NCBI RefSeq assembly: GCF_000834055.1
Contig: NZ_JXSQ01000006.1
Coordinates: 121,228 to 185,227, forward strand
DNA: 64,000 nucleotides
Source of the DNA: Leucobacter komagatae
GTDB taxonomy: Bacteria; Actinomycetota; Actinomycetes; Actinomycetales; Microbacteriaceae
Reading direction: 5' to 3'
Positions 1-7,516 of the stretch are shown here, piece by piece; the stretch's first letter is position 1; each line of letters begins with the position of its first letter. Position numbers and translations under genes: made by a program. The notes below the pieces were generated by a model, which saw only the letters and a program-made list of their open reading frames with translations, was not told the DNA's origin and ran no database searches.

Positions 1-523
1 TTCTATCGATCTCGAGTGTTCGTAACGTCCCGAGGAACGGTACCTATCTCGCCGACACAGGCTTCCTCTTCACACATATTCCACGGCGTCCTTTGCCACT
101 ATTCAATCGAGACCAGCGCGGTTGCCTCCACACCGACACCAGACACTGCGCTGACGCTCACGTTCGCGTCAATGCGTTCCTCGGCGGACACGAGAAGCCG
201 GTTCGCGAGACCCCTCGATCCCTCTGGAATGACCGCGCCTATGCGATAGAAAGGTCTTGGATCACCGAAAGCGGGTTCCGGGTTTCGGCTCCCGGCGCGT
301 CGCCACGACCGCAGCCAAAGCCCCGCACAGGCCATCAGCACCCGCGAACGGTCGGGCTGGATTTTAGATGGTGTGCGCATGCCAGGGAGTTGCGCACGCG
401 TTCCCAGAACAGCTGGCTGCGACCAGCTGGCACCGCATCTTTCTGGGTCGCGGGGCCAAACGTCCCCCTACTCCACGAGCGCATGATGGTTTCGTGACGA
501 CGAGGTCAACATTACCCAAACGG
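1..523. other. Unassigned edge region
   Basis: No open frame in this stretch resembles a protein family I recognise. Short frames run on both strands; the longest minus-strand one covers about 99-380 and has no motif and no convincing ribosome site. The region lies 3' of a tRNA-Pro gene and its terminator, a common place for decayed insertions, but I see no integrase or direct repeat of the tRNA end. It could also hold the end of a gene lying outside the window. Confidence 0.4.
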
Positions 524-559
524 AAAAAGTCCCGGAAACCGCCAGGTTTCCGGGACTTT
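524..559 (-). terminator. Rho-independent terminator of tRNA-Pro
   Basis: A perfect 15-bp inverted repeat (AAAGTCCCGGAAACC, 4-nt loop) lies directly after the tRNA 3' end in minus-strand sense. Its 3' arm runs into five T residues, the usual intrinsic terminator layout for a single tRNA transcript. Confidence 0.85.
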
Positions 560-560
560 C

Positions 561-637
<77 letters not shown>

Positions 638-819
638 TTGTCTCTTCAAGCGGTGCCGGCCGGGGCCGATTCCGCTGCCGAAGCAACCTCTCTATTCTAG
701 CCATACTTTTGCGAACCGAAGAACGCGCGGCGGCCGGGCCCGCAGATTCGGCGGCGGCACCCGTGCAAACCCCACACGAGTCACACCGCCTCCCCACAGC
801 GCACCCCAAGCACAGCGAA

Positions 820-851
820 GGCCCGAGCCCGGCAAACACCGAGCCCGGGCC
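820..851 (-). terminator. Probable terminator of the acyl operon
   Basis: Two 13-nt arms (820-832 and 839-851), GC-rich and with two G-U pairs, surround a 6-nt loop. They lie 15 nt after the stop of the acyl-CoA dehydrogenase-like gene on the minus strand. Only a weak T stretch follows, so termination strength is uncertain. Confidence 0.55.
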
Positions 852-865
852 GTCACAACAAAGCC

Positions 866-2068
866 CTACTCGTCGAGCAGCGCCGCCGCGTACATCGGGC
901 GCGCCGCGTCGGCGCTCGGCGGGTGGAAGAGGCCGGCGGTCGCGTCGCGGTAGATGCGGCTGAGCTCGCTGACGTTGTCGAAGCCGGAGCCGCCCGTGCA
1001 CATGAGTGCGGTCTCAGCGTTACGGCGTGCAGCAGTCGCGGCGTTCAGCCGCGCGGACACGAGGCGCAGCGGCCAGCCGGCCCCGTGGTCGACGAGCTCG
1101 TCGAAGTCACGCGAGTACGCGTCGAGCTGCGCGGGCACCGCCATGAACTCCATGTGCGCGTCCGCGAGCCGCACGCGCGCCTCGGGCACCTCAGCGTGCG
1201 AGGTTCCCGCCTTCGCTGAGCGGCGCTTCTGCATGCCGGTGGCCGCGAGAGCGAGCGCCCGGCGCGCGACGCCCGCGTAGACGGCACCGATGAGCAGCTG
1301 GAAGTTCGCGGTGATCGCGAACGTCAGAAGGTCGGGGTGCCGCCCGGCAGGGATCTTGCGCCCCACCTTCTCGGGCCGCATGCGCGCGCCGTCGAGGATC
1401 GTCGCGCGACTCTGCGAGGCCCGCATGCCGAGCACGTCCCACTGATCCGACACGGTGATCCCCGCGCCGCCACCGGCAGCGGCCTCCTCGTGGGTGCGCT
1501 CAAGGAACCCGTACACGAGCGTCTCGGCGTCCGTGCCCGCGGTGGTCTGGTCGAGCCCGTGCACGATGAGCCTCGTCCACACCGGCGACAGCGACGTGAA
1601 GATCTTCACGCCGGAGAGCAGGTAGGCGCCGTCATCCTGCGGCTCGGCCTTCGTCTTCGAGCCCTGCAGCACCCAGTCGTTCGCGGGCTCGCTGATGCCG
1701 AACGCGAAGATCTCGCCGGCGACGGCCTCGTCGAACACGTAGTCGAGGGAGTGATCGCCGCGCTCGAACATCGCGCGGATCACGCCCGTGCACATGAGGT
1801 GCATGTTGATCGCGAGCGCGGTGCCGGGGGCAGCCGTCGCGAGGCGCTGCTGTAGCCGGACCACCTGGTTCAGTGTGAGCCCAGGCCCACCGAGCTCCTC
1901 AGGCACGAAGAGCGTGAGATACCCCTGGTCGCGCAGCTCGGCGAGGTCCTCGTGGAAGAAGCTGTTCTCGCGGTCGTACACCGCCGCCCGCTCGCGGAAC
2001 CGTTCGAGCAGCTCCTCCGGCAGGTAGCGCTCGGCCAGCTCAGCATGCCGCACTTCTCGGTCGCTCAT
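866..2068 (-). CDS. Acyl-CoA dehydrogenase family flavoprotein
   Basis: This 400-aa protein has the acyl-CoA dehydrogenase fold order: an N-terminal helical domain, then the middle beta domain with FAFGISEPAND and the 'GVKIFTS' strand, then a C-terminal helical domain. Family members oxidise acyl thioesters with FAD; relatives of the DszC/Acyl-CoA_dh_2 type act as flavin monooxygenases. The C-terminal 'RIYRDATAGLFHPP' resembles that second group, so hydroxylation or desaturation is as likely as beta-oxidation. An AG-rich ribosome site (GGAGAGAGA) precedes the ATG. It is the last gene of an operon with a ketoacyl synthase (41-nt gap) and an acyl ligase. The substrate cannot be read from sequence. 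Confidence 0.85.
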   Translation of the reverse strand: MSDREVRHAELAERYLPEELLERFRERAAVYDRENSFFHEDLAELRDQGYLTLFVPEELGGPGLTLNQVVRLQQRLATAAPGTALAINMHLMCTGVIRAMFERGDHSLDYVFDEAVAGEIFAFGISEPANDWVLQGSKTKAEPQDDGAYLLSGVKIFTSLSPVWTRLIVHGLDQTTAGTDAETLVYGFLERTHEEAAAGGGAGITVSDQWDVLGMRASQSRATILDGARMRPEKVGRKIPAGRHPDLLTFAITANFQLLIGAVYAGVARRALALAATGMQKRRSAKAGTSHAEVPEARVRLADAHMEFMAVPAQLDAYSRDFDELVDHGAGWPLRLVSARLNAATAARRNAETALMCTGGSGFDNVSELSRIYRDATAGLFHPPSADAARPMYAAALLDE

Positions 2069-2109
2069 TCTCTCTCCGATCGTTGATTCTCAAGTAAGCA
2101 GTACAGGGG

Positions 2110-3486
2110 CTACGGCCGCTCGATGAGCACGGCTCCGTTGTGCCCGCCGAAGCCGAACGACGTCGACAGCACGCTGTTGACAACAACGGGCCGCGCCTTT
2201 CCCGTGACAAAGTCCCAGCCTTCGAACTCAGGGTCGTCGAGGTTTAGTGTCGGTGGCAGTGTCTGGTCGCGCAGCGCCATCACCGAGATGATCGCTTCGA
2301 CGACGCCTCCCGCGCCGAGCAGGTGCCCCGTGCTCGACTTTGTCGCCGAGATCGGCGTGCGCCGCGCGTGCTCCCCGAGCGCGGCCTCGAGGGCGAGGAG
2401 CTCTGCGGCGTCGCCTGCGGGGGTGCCGGTGCCGTGCGCGTTGATGTGGTCGACGCCCTCGGGCGCGACGCCAGCGTCGGCGAGGCACTCCCGCACCGCC
2501 TGCGCGGCCCCGCGGCCCTCGGGGTGCGGGGCTGTCGGGTGGTGCGCATCGCTCGCGGATCCGAAGCCAGCCAAGACCGCGAGGATCTCGGCGCCGCGCG
2601 CCAGCGCGCTCTCCTCCGATTCGATGAGGATCGCCGCAGCTCCCTGCGACATCACGAACCCTGCGCGTGCGCGATCGAACGGCCGCGACGCCGTTTCGGG
2701 CGCGTCTTCGTAGCCTGCGGCGAGCGCCCGCATGTTCGCGTTCGAGGAGAGGTTCACGCCGTTCAGGCAGTCCTCGTAGCCGACGACGAGCACCGCGTCG
2801 GCGTAGCCGTGCCTGATGCGCCTGAGCCCATCGCCGAGGCCGACCGCGCCGCTCGCGCACGTCGCCGATATGCCCTGGGCGGGGCCGCGGATCCCGTAGC
2901 GCTGACTCAGCAGCGCGGCGGCGGAATCGGGGGCGCCGTGGATCGAGAGCGTGAGCGGAACGGCGCGCGGGCCGCGGGCGTCGAGCACCCGGGTCGCGCT
3001 CTGCTGCGCGTCGACGGGCCCGGAGCCGGTCGCCGCGATCACGACGACGCGCGCCTCGTCCCATGGGAGCGCGGGCCCGGCAGCACCGGCATCAGCGGCA
3101 TCAGCGGCATCAGCATCACCGGCATCAGCGCCAGCGCCCGCAGCGCCAGCGCCCGAGCTGCCACCGGTCTGCGCACGATCAGCATCGGCCAGCGCCGGAT
3201 CGACCCCGGCCTGCGCGAGCGCCTGATCCGCTGCGGCGATCGCCCAGTGCTGCACGGGGCTGAGCCGCCGCGCGAGGGTCCGCTCAATGCCAGGCGCGGG
3301 GAGCGCCGCGACGTCGAAGTCGCGCACCTGCCCGCCGATCCGCACCGCGAGCCCCTCGAACTCGGGGCCCTCGAGGCGCGTGATCGCGCTTCGCCCCATG
3401 GCGACCGCGTTCCACAGCTCGGGTACGCCGATACCGCTCGGGGTGACGGCGCCGAGCCCGGTGATGACAACACGTCGCCCGTTCAT
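2110..3486 (-). CDS. Beta-ketoacyl-ACP synthase, FabF/KAS-II type
   Basis: This 458-aa condensing enzyme should join an acyl group to a malonyl unit. The catalytic triad is intact: Cys210 in TCASG, His351 in NAHGTGTPAGD and His388 in KSSTGH. The C-terminus carries the typical 'TSFGFGGHNGAV'. The ATG at 3486 overlaps the upstream ligase stop as ATGA, implying translational coupling; the open frame running further upstream is only the ligase read in another frame. Residues about 106-139 are an Ala/Gly/Asp-rich insertion encoded by GGCATCA-like DNA repeats and absent from normal FabF. Its pairing with a ligase and a flavoprotein suggests specialised acyl assembly rather than housekeeping fatty acid synthesis. 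Confidence 0.9.
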   Translation of the reverse strand: MNGRRVVITGLGAVTPSGIGVPELWNAVAMGRSAITRLEGPEFEGLAVRIGGQVRDFDVAALPAPGIERTLARRLSPVQHWAIAAADQALAQAGVDPALADADRAQTGGSSGAGAAGAGADAGDADAADAADAGAAGPALPWDEARVVVIAATGSGPVDAQQSATRVLDARGPRAVPLTLSIHGAPDSAAALLSQRYGIRGPAQGISATCASGAVGLGDGLRRIRHGYADAVLVVGYEDCLNGVNLSSNANMRALAAGYEDAPETASRPFDRARAGFVMSQGAAAILIESEESALARGAEILAVLAGFGSASDAHHPTAPHPEGRGAAQAVRECLADAGVAPEGVDHINAHGTGTPAGDAAELLALEAALGEHARRTPISATKSSTGHLLGAGGVVEAIISVMALRDQTLPPTLNLDDPEFEGWDFVTGKARPVVVNSVLSTSFGFGGHNGAVLIERP

Positions 3487-5015
3487 AGTCGTTCCCCTCC
3501 GCCTGATTCGACGAGTGCAACGGTTTCGGCGCGGCGGATCTTCCCGCCCACCGTGCGCGGCAGCGCGTCGATGCGGTACCACTGGCGGGGCACGAACTGC
3601 GGGGCGAGCCGCTCCTTCGCGAGCAAGCGCAGCGCGTCCTTCGGCGGCACCACGTCGGTCGGGCCCTCGACGACGAGCGCGACGACGCTGCCGAGCCTCG
3701 GGTGCGGCAGCGCGACCGCGCACACCGCCGTGATCCGTGGCAGCCCCTCGAACGCCCGCTCGACCTCGGTGAGCGCGACCTTGTGCCCGCCGGTCACCGC
3801 GATGTCGCCTGCGCGCCCAACGAGTTCGAGCTTGCCCTCGACGATACGCCCCTGGTCGTGCACGGTCGCCCAGCCATCTGGGCCGCGCAGCACCTCGTCG
3901 GTGGTGCCCGCGAGGTACCCGTCGGAGCAGGCCGCGGCGTCGATCCACAGCGTGCCGAGCTCGCCGTCTGGCACCGGGACCCCCTCGGCCGAGCGGATCT
4001 CGAAACCGATCCCGTCGTACACCGAGATGCGGGTGCCGTCGCCGCCGCGGCTGTCGCCGATGAAGCCGATCTCTGCTGCCCCGTAGTAGCTGATGAGTCG
4101 CACGCCGGGCAGCACCGCGGCGAGCCCCTCGCGGAGCGCGGCCGACAGGTTCGCTCCCCCGGTGACGACGAGCTCGAGCGAGGCGAAGCGTTCGATGTCT
4201 CCTCCCACGCTGTCGCGGCGGGCGGCGTCGCTCAACGCTTGCACGAGCGCGGGCACGGCGACGACGCGGGTGATCCCCTCCTCGCTCACCCGCCGCGCCA
4301 TCTCGACGGCGTCGAAGGCGTCGGCCATGTGCGCCGCTCCCCCGGTCGCGAGGCACTCGATGAGCGCGTAGAGGGTGAGGCTGTACGACACCGGCCCGGG
4401 TGCGAGCGTCGCGACGCCGGGCAGCGGCTCGAGGTACGCGCTCGAGACTGCGACGTTCGCCCGGTACTGCGCGCGCGTCTTCAGGAACCCCTTGGGGTCG
4501 CTCGTCGTGCCCGAGGAGAACAGCAGCAGGAACGCCTCACCGCCGTCGCGCACGGTTGGCGCTGGGGCGGGATCGAGCCGCGCCTCCTGCTCTTGGAACT
4601 CCGCGAGCGAGACGACCGTGCCGGCCCAGCCGCGCACGGCAAGCGCCGGTGCGAGGTCGTCGGAATCGCTGATGACGAGCCCGATGCCCGTCGCGAGGAT
4701 CACGGAGACGCGGTGCGCGAGGGGCCAGCGCGGATCGAGCGTCGCCGACACCGCCCTGAAGCCGGCAAGCCCAGCGACGATGCGCGACGTGTGGAACGCG
4801 GAGTCGATGCTCACCGCGGTGATCGGGATGCCGCCGGTCTCGGGTGCGGGAGCCGGCGGATCGGCCTGGGCACCGTGCAGCGCGTCGACAGCGGCGAACA
4901 CGCGGCGGGAGTCCGCGACGAGCTCGGCGTAGGTCAGGCGGCCGCCTGCTCCGACGATCGCGAGCTGCTCGGGATCACGCGCGGCGACCTCCAGAATGGT
5001 CTGCGTGATCGGCAC
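3483..5015 (-). CDS. AMP-binding acyl ligase (acyl-CoA/acyl-ACP synthetase family)
   Basis: An ANL-superfamily adenylating enzyme of 510 aa. It has the phosphate-binding loop LLFSSGTTSDPKG, the 'YYGAAEIGF' A5-like motif, 'GDIAVTGGHKV' at the hinge, and the C-terminal catalytic lysine in 'RTVGGKIRR'. It should activate a carboxylic acid as acyl-AMP and pass it to CoA or a carrier protein. The GTG at 5015 is preferred because AGGAG lies 7 nt upstream; another GTG at 5030 would add five residues but has no ribosome site. It is first in the operon and likely supplies primer units to the synthase. No acyl carrier protein gene is visible nearby. Confidence 0.85.
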   Translation of the reverse strand: MPITQTILEVAARDPEQLAIVGAGGRLTYAELVADSRRVFAAVDALHGAQADPPAPAPETGGIPITAVSIDSAFHTSRIVAGLAGFRAVSATLDPRWPLAHRVSVILATGIGLVISDSDDLAPALAVRGWAGTVVSLAEFQEQEARLDPAPAPTVRDGGEAFLLLFSSGTTSDPKGFLKTRAQYRANVAVSSAYLEPLPGVATLAPGPVSYSLTLYALIECLATGGAAHMADAFDAVEMARRVSEEGITRVVAVPALVQALSDAARRDSVGGDIERFASLELVVTGGANLSAALREGLAAVLPGVRLISYYGAAEIGFIGDSRGGDGTRISVYDGIGFEIRSAEGVPVPDGELGTLWIDAAACSDGYLAGTTDEVLRGPDGWATVHDQGRIVEGKLELVGRAGDIAVTGGHKVALTEVERAFEGLPRITAVCAVALPHPRLGSVVALVVEGPTDVVPPKDALRLLAKERLAPQFVPRQWYRIDALPRTVGGKIRRAETVALVESGGGERL

Positions 5016-5180
5016 CCGTGAGCTCCTCACGCTCGGCTTAGTTGAACTCCGTCCAGCATACGCTCTCCCGGGTCACCGGGCTGAGGCGGTTCGCAGCCAG
5101 GGAACAGCCGCGGAACTGCCGAGCCGGGCCGGGGCCGCATAGCGTCCGGGCCAGATCTCGTTCGCCTCACCTCGCTCCCG

Positions 5181-5552
5181 TTAACCACCCAGTTCCTCGC
5201 GCACCGCGCTCTTCGCCGCGCGCGCTGCGGGGAAACCGCCCGCCACGACGCAGAGGAGCGCCCACAGGAACGCGAGCGAGATGAGCAGCGTCACAGCGTC
5301 GCCGAGACCGTAGGCAGCGAGCAGGAGCGCGGCGGCCCCGGCAGCAAGCACGCCGCCGCTCGCGATCCCGATGGAGCTCGCTGCCGCCCGGTGCGCAGCG
5401 ACCCACGCGCCGTCGTCTCGGAGGGTGCGCGGCGTGCGATAGCCGAACACCGCGTTCCGGCGGAACGTCCCCAAGCGACAGGCGCGCGCCCACCGTGCGA
5501 GCAGGGCGCCGCCAGCGATGCTGAGGAGCGCGGCGACAATCAAGCTGACCAT
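5181..5552 (-). CDS. SdpI family small membrane protein
   Basis: A 123-aa protein with an N-terminal membrane helix ([18 protein letters not shown]) and two more hydrophobic segments. Between them is the SdpI-family signature [14 protein letters not shown] followed by 'AAHR'. In Bacillus, SdpI gives immunity to a toxic peptide; most homologues are uncharacterised membrane proteins. The ATG at 5552 is chosen because AGAGGA lies just upstream; longer in-frame starts lack one. It is transcribed away from the DUF2200 gene. No toxin gene is adjacent, so an immunity role is not supported here. Confidence 0.75.
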   Translation of the reverse strand: MVSLIVAALLSIAGGALLARWARACRLGTFRRNAVFGYRTPRTLRDDGAWVAAHRAAASSIGIASGGVLAAGAAALLLAAYGLGDAVTLLISLAFLWALLCVVAGGFPAARAAKSAVREELGG

Positions 5553-5666
5553 GGGGATCCTCTCTGCGGTAACTGTCGGAATACCCGACGTTACGCACTC
5601 GGCCGCCGCCCCCACCACCACCCACGGGTGGAACCCGCACTCATGTGCGCGACGTATCCTGTTCCC

Positions 5667-6038
5667 ATGGCTGGACACCGCATCTTTAAGCTCGCGTTCT
5701 CGGAGCTCTACCCGAACTACACGAACAAGGCCGAGCGCAAGGGGCGCACGAAGGCCGAGGTCGACGAGCTCATCCTGTGGCTCACCGGCTACTCGCAGGC
5801 GCAGCTCGACGAGCTCATCACGCCCGGCAACGAGGTGAACCTCGAGGAGTTCTTCCGCGATGCTCCGAAGATGAACCCGGCCCGCGCGGCGATCACCGGT
5901 TCGGTGTGCGGTGTGAAGCTCGCTGAGATCGAGGATCCCCTCATGCTCGAGATCCGCTACCTCGACAAGCTCATCGACGAGCTCGCCAAGGGCAAGGCGA
6001 TGGAGAAGATCCGCCGCACGCTCCCCGCACCGGCCTAG
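5667..6038 (+). CDS. DUF2200 family protein
   Basis: A 123-aa soluble protein that matches DUF2200 along its full length: it starts [18 protein letters not shown] and contains '[14 protein letters not shown]' and '[18 protein letters not shown]'. The family is short, widespread and of unknown function. The ATG at 5667 gives the canonical N-terminus; the open frame upstream of it is intergenic. It is transcribed alone, divergently from the SdpI-like gene. Confidence 0.85.
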   Translation: MAGHRIFKLAFSELYPNYTNKAERKGRTKAEVDELILWLTGYSQAQLDELITPGNEVNLEEFFRDAPKMNPARAAITGSVCGVKLAEIEDPLMLEIRYLDKLIDELAKGKAMEKIRRTLPAPA

Positions 6039-6065
6039 CGCGGGGAGCCCTCACGAGCGGGTGCG

Positions 6066-6479
6066 CTACTCGTCGTCGTCCGCGTCGTCGTCCTCGTCAT
6101 CCGCGTCTTCGTCCTCGTCTTCGTCTTCGTCGTCACCGTCGAGGCGCGCCTCGAGCTCGGCGATTTCGTCGCGGACGGCCGCGATCACGTCGGCGTCGTC
6201 TTCCCACAGCTCACGGAAGTCTGAGCCTGGCTCGACCATCTCCGAGAGCAGCTCAATGCCCTGCTCGAGGTGATCGTCGAGTCGTTCGAGGTCTCCTGGC
6301 CAGACCATGCTGCGCCCGAGCACTGCGAGCAGGTAGCCAGCTGCGCGAATCTTGTCGTAGTCGTCCTCGTACTTGAAGGCCTCGTCGATGTGCGCATCGA
6401 TGTCGATGCCAGCGAACACGTTTCCGAACCAGTCAGCCGCGCCGTCGGTGTCCCACGGCGCACTTCCCCATGCTCCCAT
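6066..6479 (-). CDS. DUF4259 family protein with acidic tail
   Basis: This 137-aa protein begins MGAWGSAPWDTDGAADW, the hallmark of DUF4259, a family of unknown function. The start at 6479 fits that N-terminus and has GGGGA about 8 nt upstream. The last 24 residues are almost only Asp and Glu, encoded by GTC/TCG-type trinucleotide repeats. Such a tail is not part of the conserved domain and varies easily by slippage. The gene is convergent with the DUF2200 gene. Confidence 0.8.
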   Translation of the reverse strand: MGAWGSAPWDTDGAADWFGNVFAGIDIDAHIDEAFKYEDDYDKIRAAGYLLAVLGRSMVWPGDLERLDDHLEQGIELLSEMVEPGSDFRELWEDDADVIAAVRDEIAELEARLDGDDEDEDEDEDADDEDDDADDDE

Positions 6480-6578
6480 TGTGATGTCCCCTTCGTTTCG
6501 CCCGGCGAATCCAGGACATGTGCTCATCCTACGGTCCGGGACGCTGTGGGTCTCCTGCCTGCGCGCTCACAAGCTGCA

Positions 6579-6965
6579 TCACTCGGTCAGGCGCTGCTGC
6601 CGCGCGGCAATTTCCTTGGCCAGGCGGCGGGATCCCCAGCACCTGAAACCGATCTGTGTGCCGTCGGAGAGCACGAGCTCAATGGTTCGCGTGACGAACG
6701 TGGGGTGTACGCGGATCTCGAAGTCGCCGTCGAGGCTGACCCCGAAATCCATCATCGTCGCGTAGGACTCGCCGAGCACCGGCTTGTTCACGACCCGGTT
6801 CACCCGGTTTGCAGAGAACATCAGCCGGTCGGTGCCGAGTTCGATCCACCCACCAACCCAGATCATGCCGTCGCGGGTGCGTGAGAAGTCTCCGAGCTTA
6901 TCGGCTCGGAGGGTCGCGTTCGCGCGCTTTCTGATGAGCGGGAATGCCGCGTTAGCGTGTGGCAT
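6579..6965 (-). CDS. Conserved hypothetical protein
   Basis: I do not recognise this 128-aa protein. It is soluble, with alternating hydrophobic residues and turns (for example 'MIWVGGWIELGTDRLMFSANRVNRVV') that suggest a small beta-rich fold, possibly PH/GRAM-like. GAGAGAGG lies 9 nt before the ATG. It follows the arfB remnant on the same strand with a 26-nt gap, so the two may share a transcript. Confidence 0.6.
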   Translation of the reverse strand: MPHANAAFPLIRKRANATLRADKLGDFSRTRDGMIWVGGWIELGTDRLMFSANRVNRVVNKPVLGESYATMMDFGVSLDGDFEIRVHPTFVTRTIELVLSDGTQIGFRCWGSRRLAKEIAARQQRLTE

Positions 6966-6991
6966 CGGCTGCCGCCTCTCTCTTGGGTCCG

Positions 6992-7413
6992 CTACTCATA
7001 GCCTGGCCGCTGCCGGTTCTTCTTCACCTGCGAGCGCTGCCCTTTGGCGTCGAGCCTGCGCAGCTTCGCGCCGCGGCTCGGCTTCGTCGGGCGCCGCTTC
7101 GGCCCGTCGGGCGCGACGCTGCCGTGATGATGCCGCGGAGTTTCTCGAGCGCGTTCTCGCGGTTGCGCAGCTGCGATCGCTGCTCCGACGAGGCAACCGT
7201 GAGCGTGCCCCCAACGAGCCTGCCAGAGAGCTTGTCGAGGAGCCGCTCGCGCTGCTCGTCGCTGAGCGCCTTCGACGCCGCGATGTCCCAGGTGAGTTCC
7301 GCGCGGCTATCCGAGGTGTTCACGTGCTGCCCGCCGGGGCCAGAGGATCGCGAGAATCGCCATCCGAGCTCCGCGGCAGGGATGGTCAGCTTCCGCGAGA
7401 CCTCGAGATCCAT
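6992..7413 (-). pseudogene. Frameshifted peptidyl-tRNA hydrolase ArfB
   Basis: ArfB/YaeJ rescues stalled ribosomes by hydrolysing peptidyl-tRNA. The N-terminal domain is present, with the catalytic GGQ at residues 27-29 in 'RSSGPGGQHVNTSDS'. After 'LRGIITAA' (about 7118) the frame is lost. The typical basic tail then appears in another frame as 'VAPDGPKRRPTKPSRGAK' and continues to a stop at 6992 ending RQRPGYE. One base is missing relative to an intact gene. Uncorrected, the product keeps GGQ but gains a foreign tail and loses the ribosome-channel-binding basic tail. It may be a real lesion or an assembly error. Confidence 0.8.
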
Positions 7414-7480
7414 GCATCCAGGATGGCACAGCCCCGGGAGAGCGCGCCCCTCGCGCGTGCACAGACTTGAGCTGGCGGCC

Positions 7481-7509
7481 TTTACCCCTGGGACGTATCT
7501 GCCTACACT
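7481..7509 (+). promoter_or_regulatory. Candidate promoter of the GH3 gene
   Basis: TTTACC (7481-7486) and TACACT (7504-7509) are spaced 17 bp apart. The predicted start of transcription coincides with the GTG at 7517, so the mRNA would be leaderless, which is common in actinobacteria. No Shine-Dalgarno-like sequence precedes that GTG, which agrees with this. Confidence 0.45.
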
Positions 7510-7516
7510 GACGGTT

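Noticed and set aside
3487..4356. Upstream in-frame extension of the ketoacyl synthase to 748 residues
   Set aside because: The extra part is the ligase gene read in another frame; it is Arg/Gly-rich without motifs, and the synthase starts at the coupled ATG at 3486.
7080..7150. Programmed frameshifting in arfB
   Set aside because: No slippery heptamer or stem-loop is at the break, and ArfB is not known to use frameshifting.
6959..7516. N-terminal extension of the GH3 protein by 186 residues
   Set aside because: It is antisense to arfB and lacks family similarity; the GTG at 7517 gives the normal GH3 start.
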